The position numbers and the translations under genes are program-made. Below are positions 35,277 through 45,830 of a DNA stretch of 64,000 nt, piece after piece (position 1 is the stretch's first letter; each line of letters starts with the position of its first letter). The notes beneath the pieces were generated by a model. It saw nothing but the letters and a program-made list of their open reading frames with translations, was not told the origin of the DNA and ran no database searches. The DNA comes from Acidobacteriota bacterium (lineage in GTDB: Bacteria > Acidobacteriota > Blastocatellia > Chloracidobacteriales > Chloracidobacteriaceae), in the NCBI GenBank assembly GCA_016208495.1, contig JACQXX010000136.1:17309-81308 (forward strand), read 5' to 3'.

Positions 35277-35570
35277 AGTTAGTAGTCAGTAGATGATGAG
35301 TCAGTAGTCAGTAGATAAAACCCGGATTGTTGAATCCGTGGAGTTCTTGAAAAGAATTGTTTCTAAATGACTCAAATCGAATAAAATACACTTGACAGAT
35401 ACTTCAAAACCCCAACACTTGACTACTGACTACTGACTACTGACTACTGACTACTGACTACTGACTACTGACTACTGACTACTGACTACTGACTACTGAC
35501 TACTGACTACTGACTACTGACTACTGACTACTGACTACTGACTACTGACTACAAGCTGGTACTACAAGCT
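35277..35570. repeat. Heptamer-armed structured element, copy 2
   Basis: The left arm is AGTCAGT-type with TGATG interruptions. The core (about 35311-35420) matches the core at 11285-11393, with hairpins CGGAT/ATCCG and AGTTCTT/AAGAATT. The right arm is about 18-19 CTACTGA heptamers (35421-35551), followed by two ACAAGCTGGTA copies. It ends at the secretin stop codon, whose TAA continues into TAATACC. It fills most of the 400-bp gap between the secretin and the pseudopilin. Confidence 0.88.
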
Positions 35571-35574
35571 GGTA

Positions 35575-38133
35575 TTATTGTTGTCCGCTCTGTCGTGGAC
35601 CAATGGCCGTAATGGTTGGAATCGGATTATTGATGATTGGCACTGGTTGCTGATCAGCGCCGAAAATTTCGATCATATCAAACCCGATATCGGCTGGACC
35701 GGGGCCAATGACCTGAAAATCAATCACAATGAGTTGTCCGGCTGCCGCAATGGAGCCAAGGTTTGGGCTGAGTGATGTTTTGACAAACAATGAAGAGCCA
35801 TCGTCACGCTGGTCAAATGGTCCATTAAACAATCCGCCATCTCGGATACTAATGGGTTTCACCACCGCCGAGTTATAGTGGATGTAAAAGGCCGCCGATG
35901 AAATTTTGACCTGTGGGGAACTGACAATGACCGCCAGATTGACAATGCTCCCGACTGCAGGCCGGATGGATGGGGCGATGACTGGGGTCAGTTGCACGGG
36001 GGCTGATGGTTGAGCCGGGTTCTCTTTGGACGGGGGATTTCCATCGTTTGGATTTGGGTTGGTTGGCGGGACAGCCGTTTCGTTGTTGGGCAGAACTGTT
36101 GGTGTATAGGTCTGGATGTTTGAGTTTTGAGGATTGGTCTGTGACACCGGGACCGTTTGTGGGCGGACGATTCCATCACCCTGTTTCACGCCCTGGAACT
36201 CAGCTTTTGACTGATTGGTGCCTTTGGCTGGGGCATAGGGCGATTGATTTTGCTGGTTTGAAGGCACCTGCTGACGACCTTGTTCAGCTTCTTTTTGATC
36301 TTTCAGGTCTGCCTGCTGAGTCAGTTCGAGCAAACTCAACTTGCGACCATATCCTTGAGCGCCATTGGGGCCAATCTGGAAATCGAGCGGGCCAAAGGTC
36401 ATTTTCTCGTCTTCTTCACTGACGGCGCCACCGCGCAGGATGTGTGGCGTCACGGCAATTAAAATATAGGTTGCATTTTTGCTTTTCACAGGGGTTGAAA
36501 AGAGGTTGCCGATACCTGGAATCAAACTCAGGACAGGGATTCCACGGCGGGAGTTTGAATCATCCTGACGCATAATGCTGGCGGCAATTGTGGTTTGTCC
36601 CTCACGCACTCGTGCGACACTTTTTACTTTGCGTTGAGTAAAGGTTGGCGTTAGCGATTCAGAGGTTGAGGCCACCACGCCTGAGGATTCAACACTCAGG
36701 GTCATCTGAACCAGATCGTCAATCACTTTGGGTTTAATCGAAATATTGAGACCGACATCGTTGTACTGAACCTGATTGACCCCGCCAAAGAGAGAGTTAT
36801 TAAAGTTGTTGTTATTGTTGGGGTTATTGTTGTTGTTGTTATTGTTGAACGACGGGATTGAAGCCGTTTGGATCGGGACTTTCTGACCGACGTTGACGGT
36901 GGCTTCTTCACTTTCAAACGAATGCAACTGGATTTGGGCCAGGAGCTTGGTGTTGCCGCGCGATTGCAAGAAACTGAAGGTCGTCGGCGGCAAAACCAGC
37001 GCCGTTCCCAGTGGGCCAAAAATTCCAGTCGCCGAAGTATTGCGCAATCCGCTTTGGGCAACTCCGCCTAGATTCAGCAGCGAAGCCTGGTTGCGGCCAG
37101 TGCCTGAGTTGAACTGATTCCCAATTTGCAGCAAATCGTCCTGAGAGACTTCATAGATATTGACGTCCATGACGACTTCCGCCTGGGGTTTATCAATACT
37201 GGCAATGAGTTTCTGGATGATGTCCAGGTTTTCTGGCGAATCCCGGACCGTCAGCGTGTTATTTTGGGTATTTTGAGCGACTTGTTTCCCGGCACCCAGC
37301 ATTTGGGTAATCAGGGTTTGGACATCCTGCAGTTTCGCGTTCCGAATGTAGAACGTTTTGAGCATGCTGGTGTCATACCGCGCTGCCAGTTGTGGATTGT
37401 TTTTGGGTCCGACCAGAATCGTCCGCCGCCCGACCGGGTAAAACGCCAGGTTGTTGGAATCGAGCACGATTTCCAATGCCTCGGCATACGTGATGTTTTT
37501 GAGCGAAAGTTTGGATTTAACACCGACCGGCTGTTTGGCCTGGGCATCAAAGACAACATTAAAGTTAATAAATGAAGCCAGTTGCAGGATGATATCTTCA
37601 ACCGTGCGCTCGGTAATCACGATGCTGTCGGCGATTTTGGGTGCCGCTGGGGCGGCATAGTCCATGACCTGTTTGTTTTTGTCGGAAACTTTCTGATACG
37701 GGTCAGGGTCGCCGTTTGCCAAAGGCGTAATCCCTTGTTTCAAAAGCATTTCCTTCATTTTGGCCTGGGCCTGTTCATTGGTCGGATCATAGGTGTAGGC
37801 TTGTTTATAGGCCATGTAAGCACTTTCATAATCTCCCTGTGCGACCAGCATCCGGGCACGGTCCATAAACATCAACGACGCATTTGACACGCAACGCAGG
37901 TAGTGCAGTTCATATTCGGCATTTCCTGGATCTTCGCGCAGCGCCAGACTGAACTCTTCAGCCGCTCGATCCCATTCTTTGGTCGCCTCATATCTGAGCC
38001 CGGTCTTGAAATATTTTTTTCCATTAAAGGCGAGGGCGGTGCTGCCGCCTAACAGGTTCAAAACCAGCAGCAGACAAAGCAGGTGACAGGCTGCACGGTA
38101 CAGTCGGTATCGAAAAGAACATCGTTGATTCAT
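35575..38133 (-). CDS. TPR-secretin-cohesin-like outer-membrane secretin (GspD/PilQ family)
   Basis: The product is 852 residues. A signal peptide is followed by TPR motifs (about 40-130), an STN/N1-like domain (VEDIILQLASFINFNVVFDAQ), a secretin N domain (FYIRNAKLQDVQTLITQML), and the secretin pore region with VGQKVPIQT, QYNDVGLNISIKP and GIPVLSLIPGIGNLFS. After a Gln/Asn/Pro-rich linker a cohesin-like beta domain follows (VSSPQVKISSAAFYIHYNSAVVKP). An Asn-rich run inside the pore region (near 430-450) is encoded by a trinucleotide microsatellite. The secretin forms the outer-membrane channel; cohesin-like domains are usual in Acidobacterial and Planctomycete versions. The ATG at 38133 has GAGGAAA upstream. 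Confidence 0.93.
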   Translation of the reverse strand: MNQRCSFRYRLYRAACHLLCLLLVLNLLGGSTALAFNGKKYFKTGLRYEATKEWDRAAEEFSLALREDPGNAEYELHYLRCVSNASLMFMDRARMLVAQGDYESAYMAYKQAYTYDPTNEQAQAKMKEMLLKQGITPLANGDPDPYQKVSDKNKQVMDYAAPAAPKIADSIVITERTVEDIILQLASFINFNVVFDAQAKQPVGVKSKLSLKNITYAEALEIVLDSNNLAFYPVGRRTILVGPKNNPQLAARYDTSMLKTFYIRNAKLQDVQTLITQMLGAGKQVAQNTQNNTLTVRDSPENLDIIQKLIASIDKPQAEVVMDVNIYEVSQDDLLQIGNQFNSGTGRNQASLLNLGGVAQSGLRNTSATGIFGPLGTALVLPPTTFSFLQSRGNTKLLAQIQLHSFESEEATVNVGQKVPIQTASIPSFNNNNNNNNPNNNNNFNNSLFGGVNQVQYNDVGLNISIKPKVIDDLVQMTLSVESSGVVASTSESLTPTFTQRKVKSVARVREGQTTIAASIMRQDDSNSRRGIPVLSLIPGIGNLFSTPVKSKNATYILIAVTPHILRGGAVSEEDEKMTFGPLDFQIGPNGAQGYGRKLSLLELTQQADLKDQKEAEQGRQQVPSNQQNQSPYAPAKGTNQSKAEFQGVKQGDGIVRPQTVPVSQTNPQNSNIQTYTPTVLPNNETAVPPTNPNPNDGNPPSKENPAQPSAPVQLTPVIAPSIRPAVGSIVNLAVIVSSPQVKISSAAFYIHYNSAVVKPISIRDGGLFNGPFDQRDDGSSLFVKTSLSPNLGSIAAAGQLIVIDFQVIGPGPADIGFDMIEIFGADQQPVPIINNPIPTITAIGPRQSGQQ

Positions 38134-38202
38134 AACTTTCCTCAAAACCAAACAAAAATATAGTGAGTCATCTCAAGATCAAACAAAAATGGTGAGTCGC
38201 CT

Positions 38203-39912
<1,710 letters not shown>

Positions 39913-39983
39913 AGCGGAATCAATAATTCTCAAAAAATAGAAGATCAAAAGGTGACGTCAATCACAGGGAGCGGTCACTTTTC

Positions 39984-41201
39984 TTAACCGGACGGACGCT
40001 CGCCCACAAACTGCAAGATTGGCAAATAAAGCGCCAGCAAAACAGTTAACACCACGGCGGCCATGAAAATCAGCACAATCGGTTCAATCAACGTCGTTAA
40101 GGTTGAGAGCCGAAGGTCGAGTTCGGCATCGTAAAAAACGGCAACTTCATCAAGCATTGTCCCCAGGGAGCCGGATTTTTCGCCCACGCCGATCATATCC
40201 ATCGCCATTGGCGGCACCCATCCCGCCTGCTCCAGCGAATCAATCAATGATTGACCTTCGCGAATCTGGCGCATGACCTGGACCATCGAATCCGACAGCA
40301 CCCGGTTGGATACCACTTCGGTGGAAATTTCCAGGGCTTCCAACAGGGTCAGTCCCCCGGCCAGCAACGTGGCCATGCTGCGGGCCATTCGGGAAATGGT
40401 CGTTTGGCGAATGACATCTCCGATCACAGGGACTTTGAGGAGGAAGCGATCAATGGCCAGTTCCCCAGTTGGGGTTTTTCTCCAAATCGTAAAAGCCAGA
40501 CCAATCACCAACAGCAATGGCGCAATCCAAATCAAATTATCCTGAGTGTACTTTGAGACAGCCACTACATACTGAGTAATGAGGGGTAACTTGGTATTTG
40601 AACTTTCATAGAGCGTGGCAAACTTAGGAATGACATATGTCGTCAGCAAAGTGACCAGGGCTGTTGAAGCCGTGATCAAAATAACTGGATAGGTCAATGT
40701 TTTCTTTAGTTTGCGGCGCAATTCCGTCATGACTTTGGCGTGATTGATATAGCGCAGCAGCACCCGATCCAGTTCTCCGGACCGTTCACCAGCCAGGATG
40801 GAGGCGGTATACAATCGGGGAAACACTTTCGGGTGGGCCGTCAGAGCTTCAGACAGTGACGCGCCACTCCGAATCCGGCGTTCGACGTCTTCGAGCACCG
40901 TGCGAAACATGCCGGGTTTTAAGCGACGAACCAGCACTCCCATGGCTTGCAACATGGGCAATCCAGCTCGCAACAAAGTGGCGAACTGTTGATTGAACAG
41001 GAAAAATTCTTCAAGTTTGACGCTTCCCTGGGTTGAGAGCGAGAATAACCCGCCAAGTTTGGAACCGGGAATATCAATCGCAAAAACACGAAATCCTTCG
41101 CGTTCCAACCGCAGCTTTAATTCTTCTGGGCCATCAGCTTCGACGACTTTGGTGATTAATTCGCCCGCAGGCGTTCCGAGACGACAGGTAAACTCAGGCA
41201 T
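39984..41201 (-). CDS. Type II secretion system F/PilC inner-membrane protein
   Basis: The product is 405 residues, the standard size. It has two T2SSF repeats: QFATLLRAGLPMLQAM...LSEALTAHPKVFPRLYTASILAGERSGELD, and MARSMATLLAGGLTLLEALEISTE...MDMIGVGEKSGSLGTML. Three membrane segments follow the usual positions (about 170-190, 220-240 and 375-395). It forms the inner-membrane platform for the GspE/PilB ATPase. It is the first gene of the minus-strand cluster, so the promoter should lie in 41202-41450. Confidence 0.95.
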   Translation of the reverse strand: MPEFTCRLGTPAGELITKVVEADGPEELKLRLEREGFRVFAIDIPGSKLGGLFSLSTQGSVKLEEFFLFNQQFATLLRAGLPMLQAMGVLVRRLKPGMFRTVLEDVERRIRSGASLSEALTAHPKVFPRLYTASILAGERSGELDRVLLRYINHAKVMTELRRKLKKTLTYPVILITASTALVTLLTTYVIPKFATLYESSNTKLPLITQYVVAVSKYTQDNLIWIAPLLLVIGLAFTIWRKTPTGELAIDRFLLKVPVIGDVIRQTTISRMARSMATLLAGGLTLLEALEISTEVVSNRVLSDSMVQVMRQIREGQSLIDSLEQAGWVPPMAMDMIGVGEKSGSLGTMLDEVAVFYDAELDLRLSTLTTLIEPIVLIFMAAVVLTVLLALYLPILQFVGERPSG

Positions 41202-41588
41202 ATATGGTACTTATGAACTATGAAAAGGCCATCTGATTGAATACCAGACGGTGAGCGATTTCATCATTCATCATTCATCATTCATTCCTCATACCTGGTA
41301 TCAAACCGTCAGTGCACTCGCTATTGGATCTTTTGGTGACTGGAAATGGATTCGACCAGGTATGGTGGTGAAAAGCCAGGTACAAAACCTGCGCGCAGTC
41401 AATAAAACGAAGGTCGAGGATTGCGCGCCAGAGCGTGTTAGGATGGTGATTTGAGCGTAGTTGTGCGTGTTGCACGTCAGAGATCTGGGAAGGTTCCCAA
41501 AAGACAAGTATCTTATGGACCTGCTTTCAAATCAAGGGAGTTGCCCGCACCAGGGGATCCGGCAGGTGTTTCGGCAGGAGATATTGGC
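41202..41588. other. Divergent intergenic region with ATTCATC heptamers
   Basis: The gap between the divergent GspF-like and hydrolase genes should hold both promoters. It contains TCATTCA-type heptamers at about 41258-41290, then TGGTATCAAACC resembling the TAATACC family. About 300 bp of non-repetitive sequence follow. Just before the hydrolase is a possible hairpin (ACCTGC...GCAGGT, about 41518-41566). No tRNA or riboswitch was recognised. Confidence 0.5.
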
Positions 41589-42593
41589 ATGAGCACAGAG
41601 CGTTTGGTCAAACCCACCCAGGGAACCAGTTCACCCTCGCCTTCTGAGTGGAAGGAAACGACTGCCCGCTGGTTTAAGCGGGCGGGAATTGCCATGCTTG
41701 GAGCGGCAGGGAGCTATATGCTGCTTTCGGCAGCCGCGGCTTATCCGCTGTCATCAATGCTGGTGACGCCGCAAAAAAAACGATTGGCACAGTTGACGAG
41801 CCGGCATTTGCGGTACTTTCTCCAGCGCAAACGCGTCCACTATCGTGAGATTGACTTTCACTCATTTGACGGAACGCGCCTGCACGGGTGGTTCCTGCAA
41901 GCTGGGCGGTGGAAGCCGACAGTGATTGCCTTACATGGGGTAACTGGGAACCGAACCAGTATGATTCGGTTTGCGATGGTGTTGTATCAGGCGGGATTGA
42001 ATGTTTTTGTGTTTGATGGGCGGGGACATGGCCTCAGTCAGGGTGAATTTGTCACCTATGGCTATCACGAAACCCGTGACATCTCAGCACTGATTGATTA
42101 TCTCATCCGAGAACACAAGGTTCGTGAAAAATCAATCGGGCTGATCGGGCTGTCAATGGGGGCTGCGATTGCATTGCAGGTGGCAGCTCGTGACAAACGA
42201 ATTCGGGCTGTTTGGGCTGAGAGTCCATTTTCGTCCCTGGAGCAGATTTCGGCTGAATATATCGCCGATGCGACCTGGTTGCCGCAGTCCATGCTCAAAC
42301 CGGTGACGTGGGGGGCGATGCTCGTTGCCAACCGACGCGGCAAGTTCAATGTGAGTGAGGTGAGCCCGGTGGCGATTGCCCCGCACATTTCCTGCCCGGT
42401 TCAATTAGTTCATGGTGCGGTAGACACTTTTGTCCGCCCAGAGCATTCACAACGGATTTTCACCGCGCTTACGACCCTTTCCAAAGAATTATGGTTAGTC
42501 CCCAAGGCGGCACATACGCAATGTTTTCGACGTGCTCGCCAGGAATATCGTGAGCGGTTGGAATGGTTTTTCCGAAAAAACCTGGGGAGATAG
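41589..42593 (+). CDS. Membrane-anchored alpha/beta hydrolase
   Basis: The product is 334 residues. One N-terminal membrane segment (IAMLGAAGSYMLLSAAAAY) anchors it. The hydrolase core shows VIALHGVTGNR (oxyanion region), VFDGRGHGLSQG, the nucleophile elbow GLSMGAA with Ser near 186, an Asp in HGAVDTFVRP and a His in AAHTQ. This matches the BAAT/dienelactone-type esterases with a short cap; the substrate is unknown. The ATG at 41589 has CAGGAG upstream. A TTG start at 41451 would add 46 residues without clear family similarity. Confidence 0.85.
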   Translation: MSTERLVKPTQGTSSPSPSEWKETTARWFKRAGIAMLGAAGSYMLLSAAAAYPLSSMLVTPQKKRLAQLTSRHLRYFLQRKRVHYREIDFHSFDGTRLHGWFLQAGRWKPTVIALHGVTGNRTSMIRFAMVLYQAGLNVFVFDGRGHGLSQGEFVTYGYHETRDISALIDYLIREHKVREKSIGLIGLSMGAAIALQVAARDKRIRAVWAESPFSSLEQISAEYIADATWLPQSMLKPVTWGAMLVANRRGKFNVSEVSPVAIAPHISCPVQLVHGAVDTFVRPEHSQRIFTALTTLSKELWLVPKAAHTQCFRRARQEYRERLEWFFRKNLGR

Positions 42594-42765
42594 AAAACGG
42601 GCAGAAGAAGTCGGGCGGAAGAAGGTGGGCGGAAGAATATCGGACTGAAGACTTGGTTTTATTTCATCCCTCATCCTTCATCCCTTCCTTTGCCCCGAGC
42701 TTGCGAGTCTTTCTGCCCCAAGCCCGTTTTCTTCAGCCCGATAATCTTCAGCCCGACGTCTTATG
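42594..42765. repeat. GGGCTGAAG/CTTCAGCCC armed element
   Basis: The left arm has GGGCGGAAGAA and GACTGAAGAC; the right arm has TTCTTCAGCCCGATAATCTT. The core has TTGGTTTTATTTCATCCCTC, the same as the core at 56049-56176. It lies between the convergent hydrolase and DUF2934 genes. Confidence 0.8.
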
Positions 42766-42768
42766 GCT

Positions 42769-43227
42769 CTACTTTTTGGTTTTTGAGGTTTTGGCTGGTT
42801 TTTCAGCCTTGGCCGGTTTTTCGGCTTTGGCTGGTTTTTCTTCAGCGGCAGGAGCTTCAGCTTTGGCTGATTTGGCGGGCTTTTCAGCTTTTTCTTCAGC
42901 CGGGGCCGCTGCTTTCTTGACAGCCTTTTTGGCTTTTGGTTTTTCTTCAGCCACTGGTTTTTCTTCAGCCGCTGGGGCGGCAATCGTTTCTTCGGCGATA
43001 GCTGATTCCGTCACCGCTTCGGCGATTCGGGCTTGTTCAGTCTGGCGACGTTTGGCTTCCTGATCAACCAGACCTGGTAAAATCTGTTGTTCAGCTTCCA
43101 CCCAGTTTTCGAAATCACGTCCGAGTTGATAGCCGTTGGCCTTAAAAATTTCGAACGCGCGTTTGGCGATCATGTCACGGACTGCAGGGTCATTCTGCAG
43201 AGTTTGGCGAATTTCATTTATATCCAT
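42769..43227 (-). CDS. DUF2934-like protein with Lys/Ala/Glu-rich tail
   Basis: The product is 152 residues. Residues ~15-55 (VRDMIAKRAFEIFKANGY, then FENWVEAEQQIL) match the short DUF2934 helical motif. From ~85 the sequence is low-complexity, made of repeated AEEKP and KAEKPAK units, resembling histone H1-like or linker tails. It may bind nucleic acid or protein, but this is only a guess from composition. The ATG at 43227 is chosen because upstream codons in the frame lack similarity; GGAG lies a little far (~13 nt). The repeat-encoded tail length is likely variable between strains. Confidence 0.78.
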   Translation of the reverse strand: MDINEIRQTLQNDPAVRDMIAKRAFEIFKANGYQLGRDFENWVEAEQQILPGLVDQEAKRRQTEQARIAEAVTESAIAEETIAAPAAEEKPVAEEKPKAKKAVKKAAAPAEEKAEKPAKSAKAEAPAAEEKPAKAEKPAKAEKPAKTSKTKK

Positions 43228-43362
43228 AGGTCGTAAACACTCCTGGTCTAAGCCCACCGGGATCAACGTTCGTGACCCACACGATGGGTAAAGAGTTTGT
43301 GGGAACTCATCCTTTCATTGGAATTTCGAGAATAATGCTTAAGTACAAATGCATGATGTAAG

Positions 43363-43393
43363 ACTCTCACTAAAAGCAGTTGAACGTGAGAGA
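43363..43393. promoter_or_regulatory. Inverted repeat in divergent spacer
   Basis: ACTCTCAC (43363-43370) faces GTGAGAG (43386-43392) across a 15-nt loop. It sits in the spacer between the divergent DUF2934 and NtrC-like genes, about 120 bp before the latter. It could be an operator or an RNA hairpin; no consensus was recognised. Confidence 0.4.
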
Positions 43394-43512
43394 CCCGCCA
43401 GAGTAGCATGCCGCGTTTATTCATGCAAAGATGGTTCGCACTTCGTAACAAAAACATAACAGGACCCAAGATTTTCAATCCCCGCTAATTTGTTCAGAAT
43501 ATTGAGATTTAT

Positions 43513-44916
43513 ATGGTAACAATGCTCATTGTCGATGACGAACTCAGCATGCGTGAGGTTTTAGAGCGTGTGTTCAGGCGTGAGGGATATACGGTTCATT
43601 TGGCTGATAATGGGGCCAGAGCCCTGGAAATGATTCGTAATCATGTCTATGACCTGGTCTTGTCAGATGTGCGGATGCCCACTCTGACTGGGATGGAGTT
43701 GCTGGCTGAATGCCGCCATATTTCATCCGAGACCATGGTGATTTTGATGACTGCCTACGGCACGGTCGAGAGTGCACGCGAGGCATTCAAGATGGGGGCC
43801 GATGATTTTATCCAAAAGCCCTTTGATATTGATGAAATCAAGCTGGTCGTGCGCAACGCCCTTGAAAAAAGCCGACTGCGAAAAGATGTGGTTCTCCTCA
43901 AGCGCGAACTCAGCGACCGTGGGCGGCTGGAAAACATCATCGGGCACAGTTCCATCATGCAGAATATCTTCCGGGTGATTGAAACGGTTGCTCCGACCAC
44001 CAGCACCGTCCTCATTACGGGTGAGTCCGGAACCGGCAAAGAACTCGTTGCCAATGCCATTCATACCTGCAGCCCACGGGCCAGTGAGCGGTTTGTGTCG
44101 ATCAACTGCGGCGCCTTTGTTGAGACGCTGCTGGAATCAGAGTTATTTGGGTATATGAAAGGTGCTTTCACCGGCGCCGTGGCTAACAAAAAAGGTCTCT
44201 TTGAATCCGCCCACGGAGGCACGATTTTCCTCGATGAAATTGGGGAAATGTCACTCAGCATGCAGGTCAAACTATTGCGTGTGTTGCAGGAACGACGTAT
44301 CCGTCGGGTCGGAGGCACCGAGGAAATTCCGATTGATACCCGGGTGGTTGCCGCCACCAACCGCAACCTGAGCCAGATGGTGGAAGAAGGAACGTTTCGA
44401 AAAGATTTGTTTTACCGCGTGAGCGTGATTCCGATTGAAATTCCTCCCCTCAGGGAGCGGCGCGACGACATCCGTGAACTGGCGGACCATTTTCTCAAAA
44501 AATATACCCGGATGGTGGATCGTCAGATCACTCGCATTTCTGAAGAAGCCCTGCGCTACCTTGAAAAATATGACTGGCCAGGCAACGTGCGTGAATTGGA
44601 AAGTGCTGTTGAGCGTGCCGTGGCCTTTGAGTCAACGTCCGAGATTCGTCCGGAACGGCTGACCGAAACCATTCTGAAATACAATCCTGCCAAGGTTACT
44701 TCAGCTTTTGACCTGCCCGCGGATGGAATAAATTTGGAAGGGTTTATCGCTGAAATGGAAAAATCCTTCATCCTTCAGGCCCTGCGCCGAACGCATGGGA
44801 ACCAGACCCGCGCGGCTGAACTTTTAAAGATGTCCGTCCGTTCACTACGCCACTTGCTCGACAAACATAAAATCCGGCAGACGGCCAGTCTGCTTCGCGA
44901 TACCTCAGAGTCATAG
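43513..44916 (+). CDS. NtrC-family sigma-54 response regulator (PilR-like)
   Basis: The product is 467 residues. The receiver domain has the acidic pair in IVDDE, the phospho-acceptor Asp in LVLSDVRMP, the Thr in LMTAYG and the Lys in QKPF. The AAA+ core has GESGTGKE (near 170), GAFTGA (near 217, the sigma-54 contact), GGTIFLDEIGEM and LFYRVSVIPIEIPPLRERRDDI. A Fis-type HTH follows (NQTRAAELLKMSVRSLRHLLDKH). It activates sigma-54 promoters after phosphorylation. No histidine kinase lies beside it. The nearby pilus-type cluster makes a PilR-like role plausible but unproven. Confidence 0.93.
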   Translation: MVTMLIVDDELSMREVLERVFRREGYTVHLADNGARALEMIRNHVYDLVLSDVRMPTLTGMELLAECRHISSETMVILMTAYGTVESAREAFKMGADDFIQKPFDIDEIKLVVRNALEKSRLRKDVVLLKRELSDRGRLENIIGHSSIMQNIFRVIETVAPTTSTVLITGESGTGKELVANAIHTCSPRASERFVSINCGAFVETLLESELFGYMKGAFTGAVANKKGLFESAHGGTIFLDEIGEMSLSMQVKLLRVLQERRIRRVGGTEEIPIDTRVVAATNRNLSQMVEEGTFRKDLFYRVSVIPIEIPPLRERRDDIRELADHFLKKYTRMVDRQITRISEEALRYLEKYDWPGNVRELESAVERAVAFESTSEIRPERLTETILKYNPAKVTSAFDLPADGINLEGFIAEMEKSFILQALRRTHGNQTRAAELLKMSVRSLRHLLDKHKIRQTASLLRDTSES

Positions 44917-45086
44917 TTTTGAGTGGAAGCCTTACCCCCAGTTGGAAAATATCTGGTCCTGGTGCTTCAAACGAGGAACCCTGCCTTCGAAAGAACCAGG
45001 GGCCGAAAAACAGGTGCCAGTCACCGGAACCCAAAAACTACTTTCGCCCACTCAAGTACTTTTGTCACAACAACAATGGAATCAAC

Positions 45087-45830
45087 ATGATACAAGCAAA
45101 AAACCTCGTGAAGACGTTTCGTGACCGTAAGCGAGGAGAAGTGCATGCGGTCAATGGTGTCAGTTTTGAAGCCAAACCTGGCAAAATTTTTGGACTCCTT
45201 GGCGCCAATGGCGCCGGAAAAACCACCACCCTCCGAATTCTGGCCACATTACTCGAACCAACCACCGGCGAAGCCTACGTTGCCGGGCACGATGTGCGCC
45301 TCGAACCTGAAAAAGTCCGCGAAAAAATCGGTTTTCTTTCAACCAGCACTGCGCTTTATGGGCGACTCACCGCCCGTGAAATGGTCGAATATTTTGGGCG
45401 GCTGTATGGGATGCCTGAAGTGCTCCTTCAACAACGTCTCAAGGAAGTTTTCTCGGTGCTTGAAATGGATGAGTTTGCCAATGGGCGGTGCGATAAGCTC
45501 TCAACCGGGCAAAAACAGCGGGTTTCCATCGCCCGATCCATCATTCACGAACCACCAGTCATGATTTTTGATGAACCAACAACCGGGTTGGACGTGATGA
45601 CCTCCCGCACCATTATGCGGTTTATCGAACGGTGTCGTGAACAAGACAAAACCGTCATTTTCTCAACCCACATCATGAGCGAAGTCGAACGCCTCTGTGA
45701 CGAAGTGGCAATCATCCACGATGGTCGCATCGTGGCTCAGGGAACGGTTGAGGAACTCCGTGAACGTACCGGACTTGTTCCATTAGAGTCGGTCTTTTTG
45801 AAACTCGTAGGAGCCTCTGAACATGATTGA
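45087..45830 (+). CDS. ABC exporter ATP-binding protein (NatA-like)
   Basis: The product is 247 residues. Walker A is GANGAGKTTT, the signature LSTGQKQR, Walker B PVMIFDEPTTGLD and the switch region IFSTHIM. It starts MIQAKNLVKTFRD at the ATG 45087; the upstream open frame to 44919 lacks similarity. Its end overlaps the permease gene by 8 bp, so the two form one transporter, of the NatAB type that exports sodium or drugs. Confidence 0.92.
   Translation: MIQAKNLVKTFRDRKRGEVHAVNGVSFEAKPGKIFGLLGANGAGKTTTLRILATLLEPTTGEAYVAGHDVRLEPEKVREKIGFLSTSTALYGRLTAREMVEYFGRLYGMPEVLLQQRLKEVFSVLEMDEFANGRCDKLSTGQKQRVSIARSIIHEPPVMIFDEPTTGLDVMTSRTIMRFIERCREQDKTVIFSTHIMSEVERLCDEVAIIHDGRIVAQGTVEELRERTGLVPLESVFLKLVGASEHD

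Noticed and set aside
44919..45086. N-terminal extension of the NatA-like ATPase
   Set aside because: Residues upstream of the ATG at 45087 have no family similarity, and the ATP-binding domain begins exactly at MIQAKNLVKTF.
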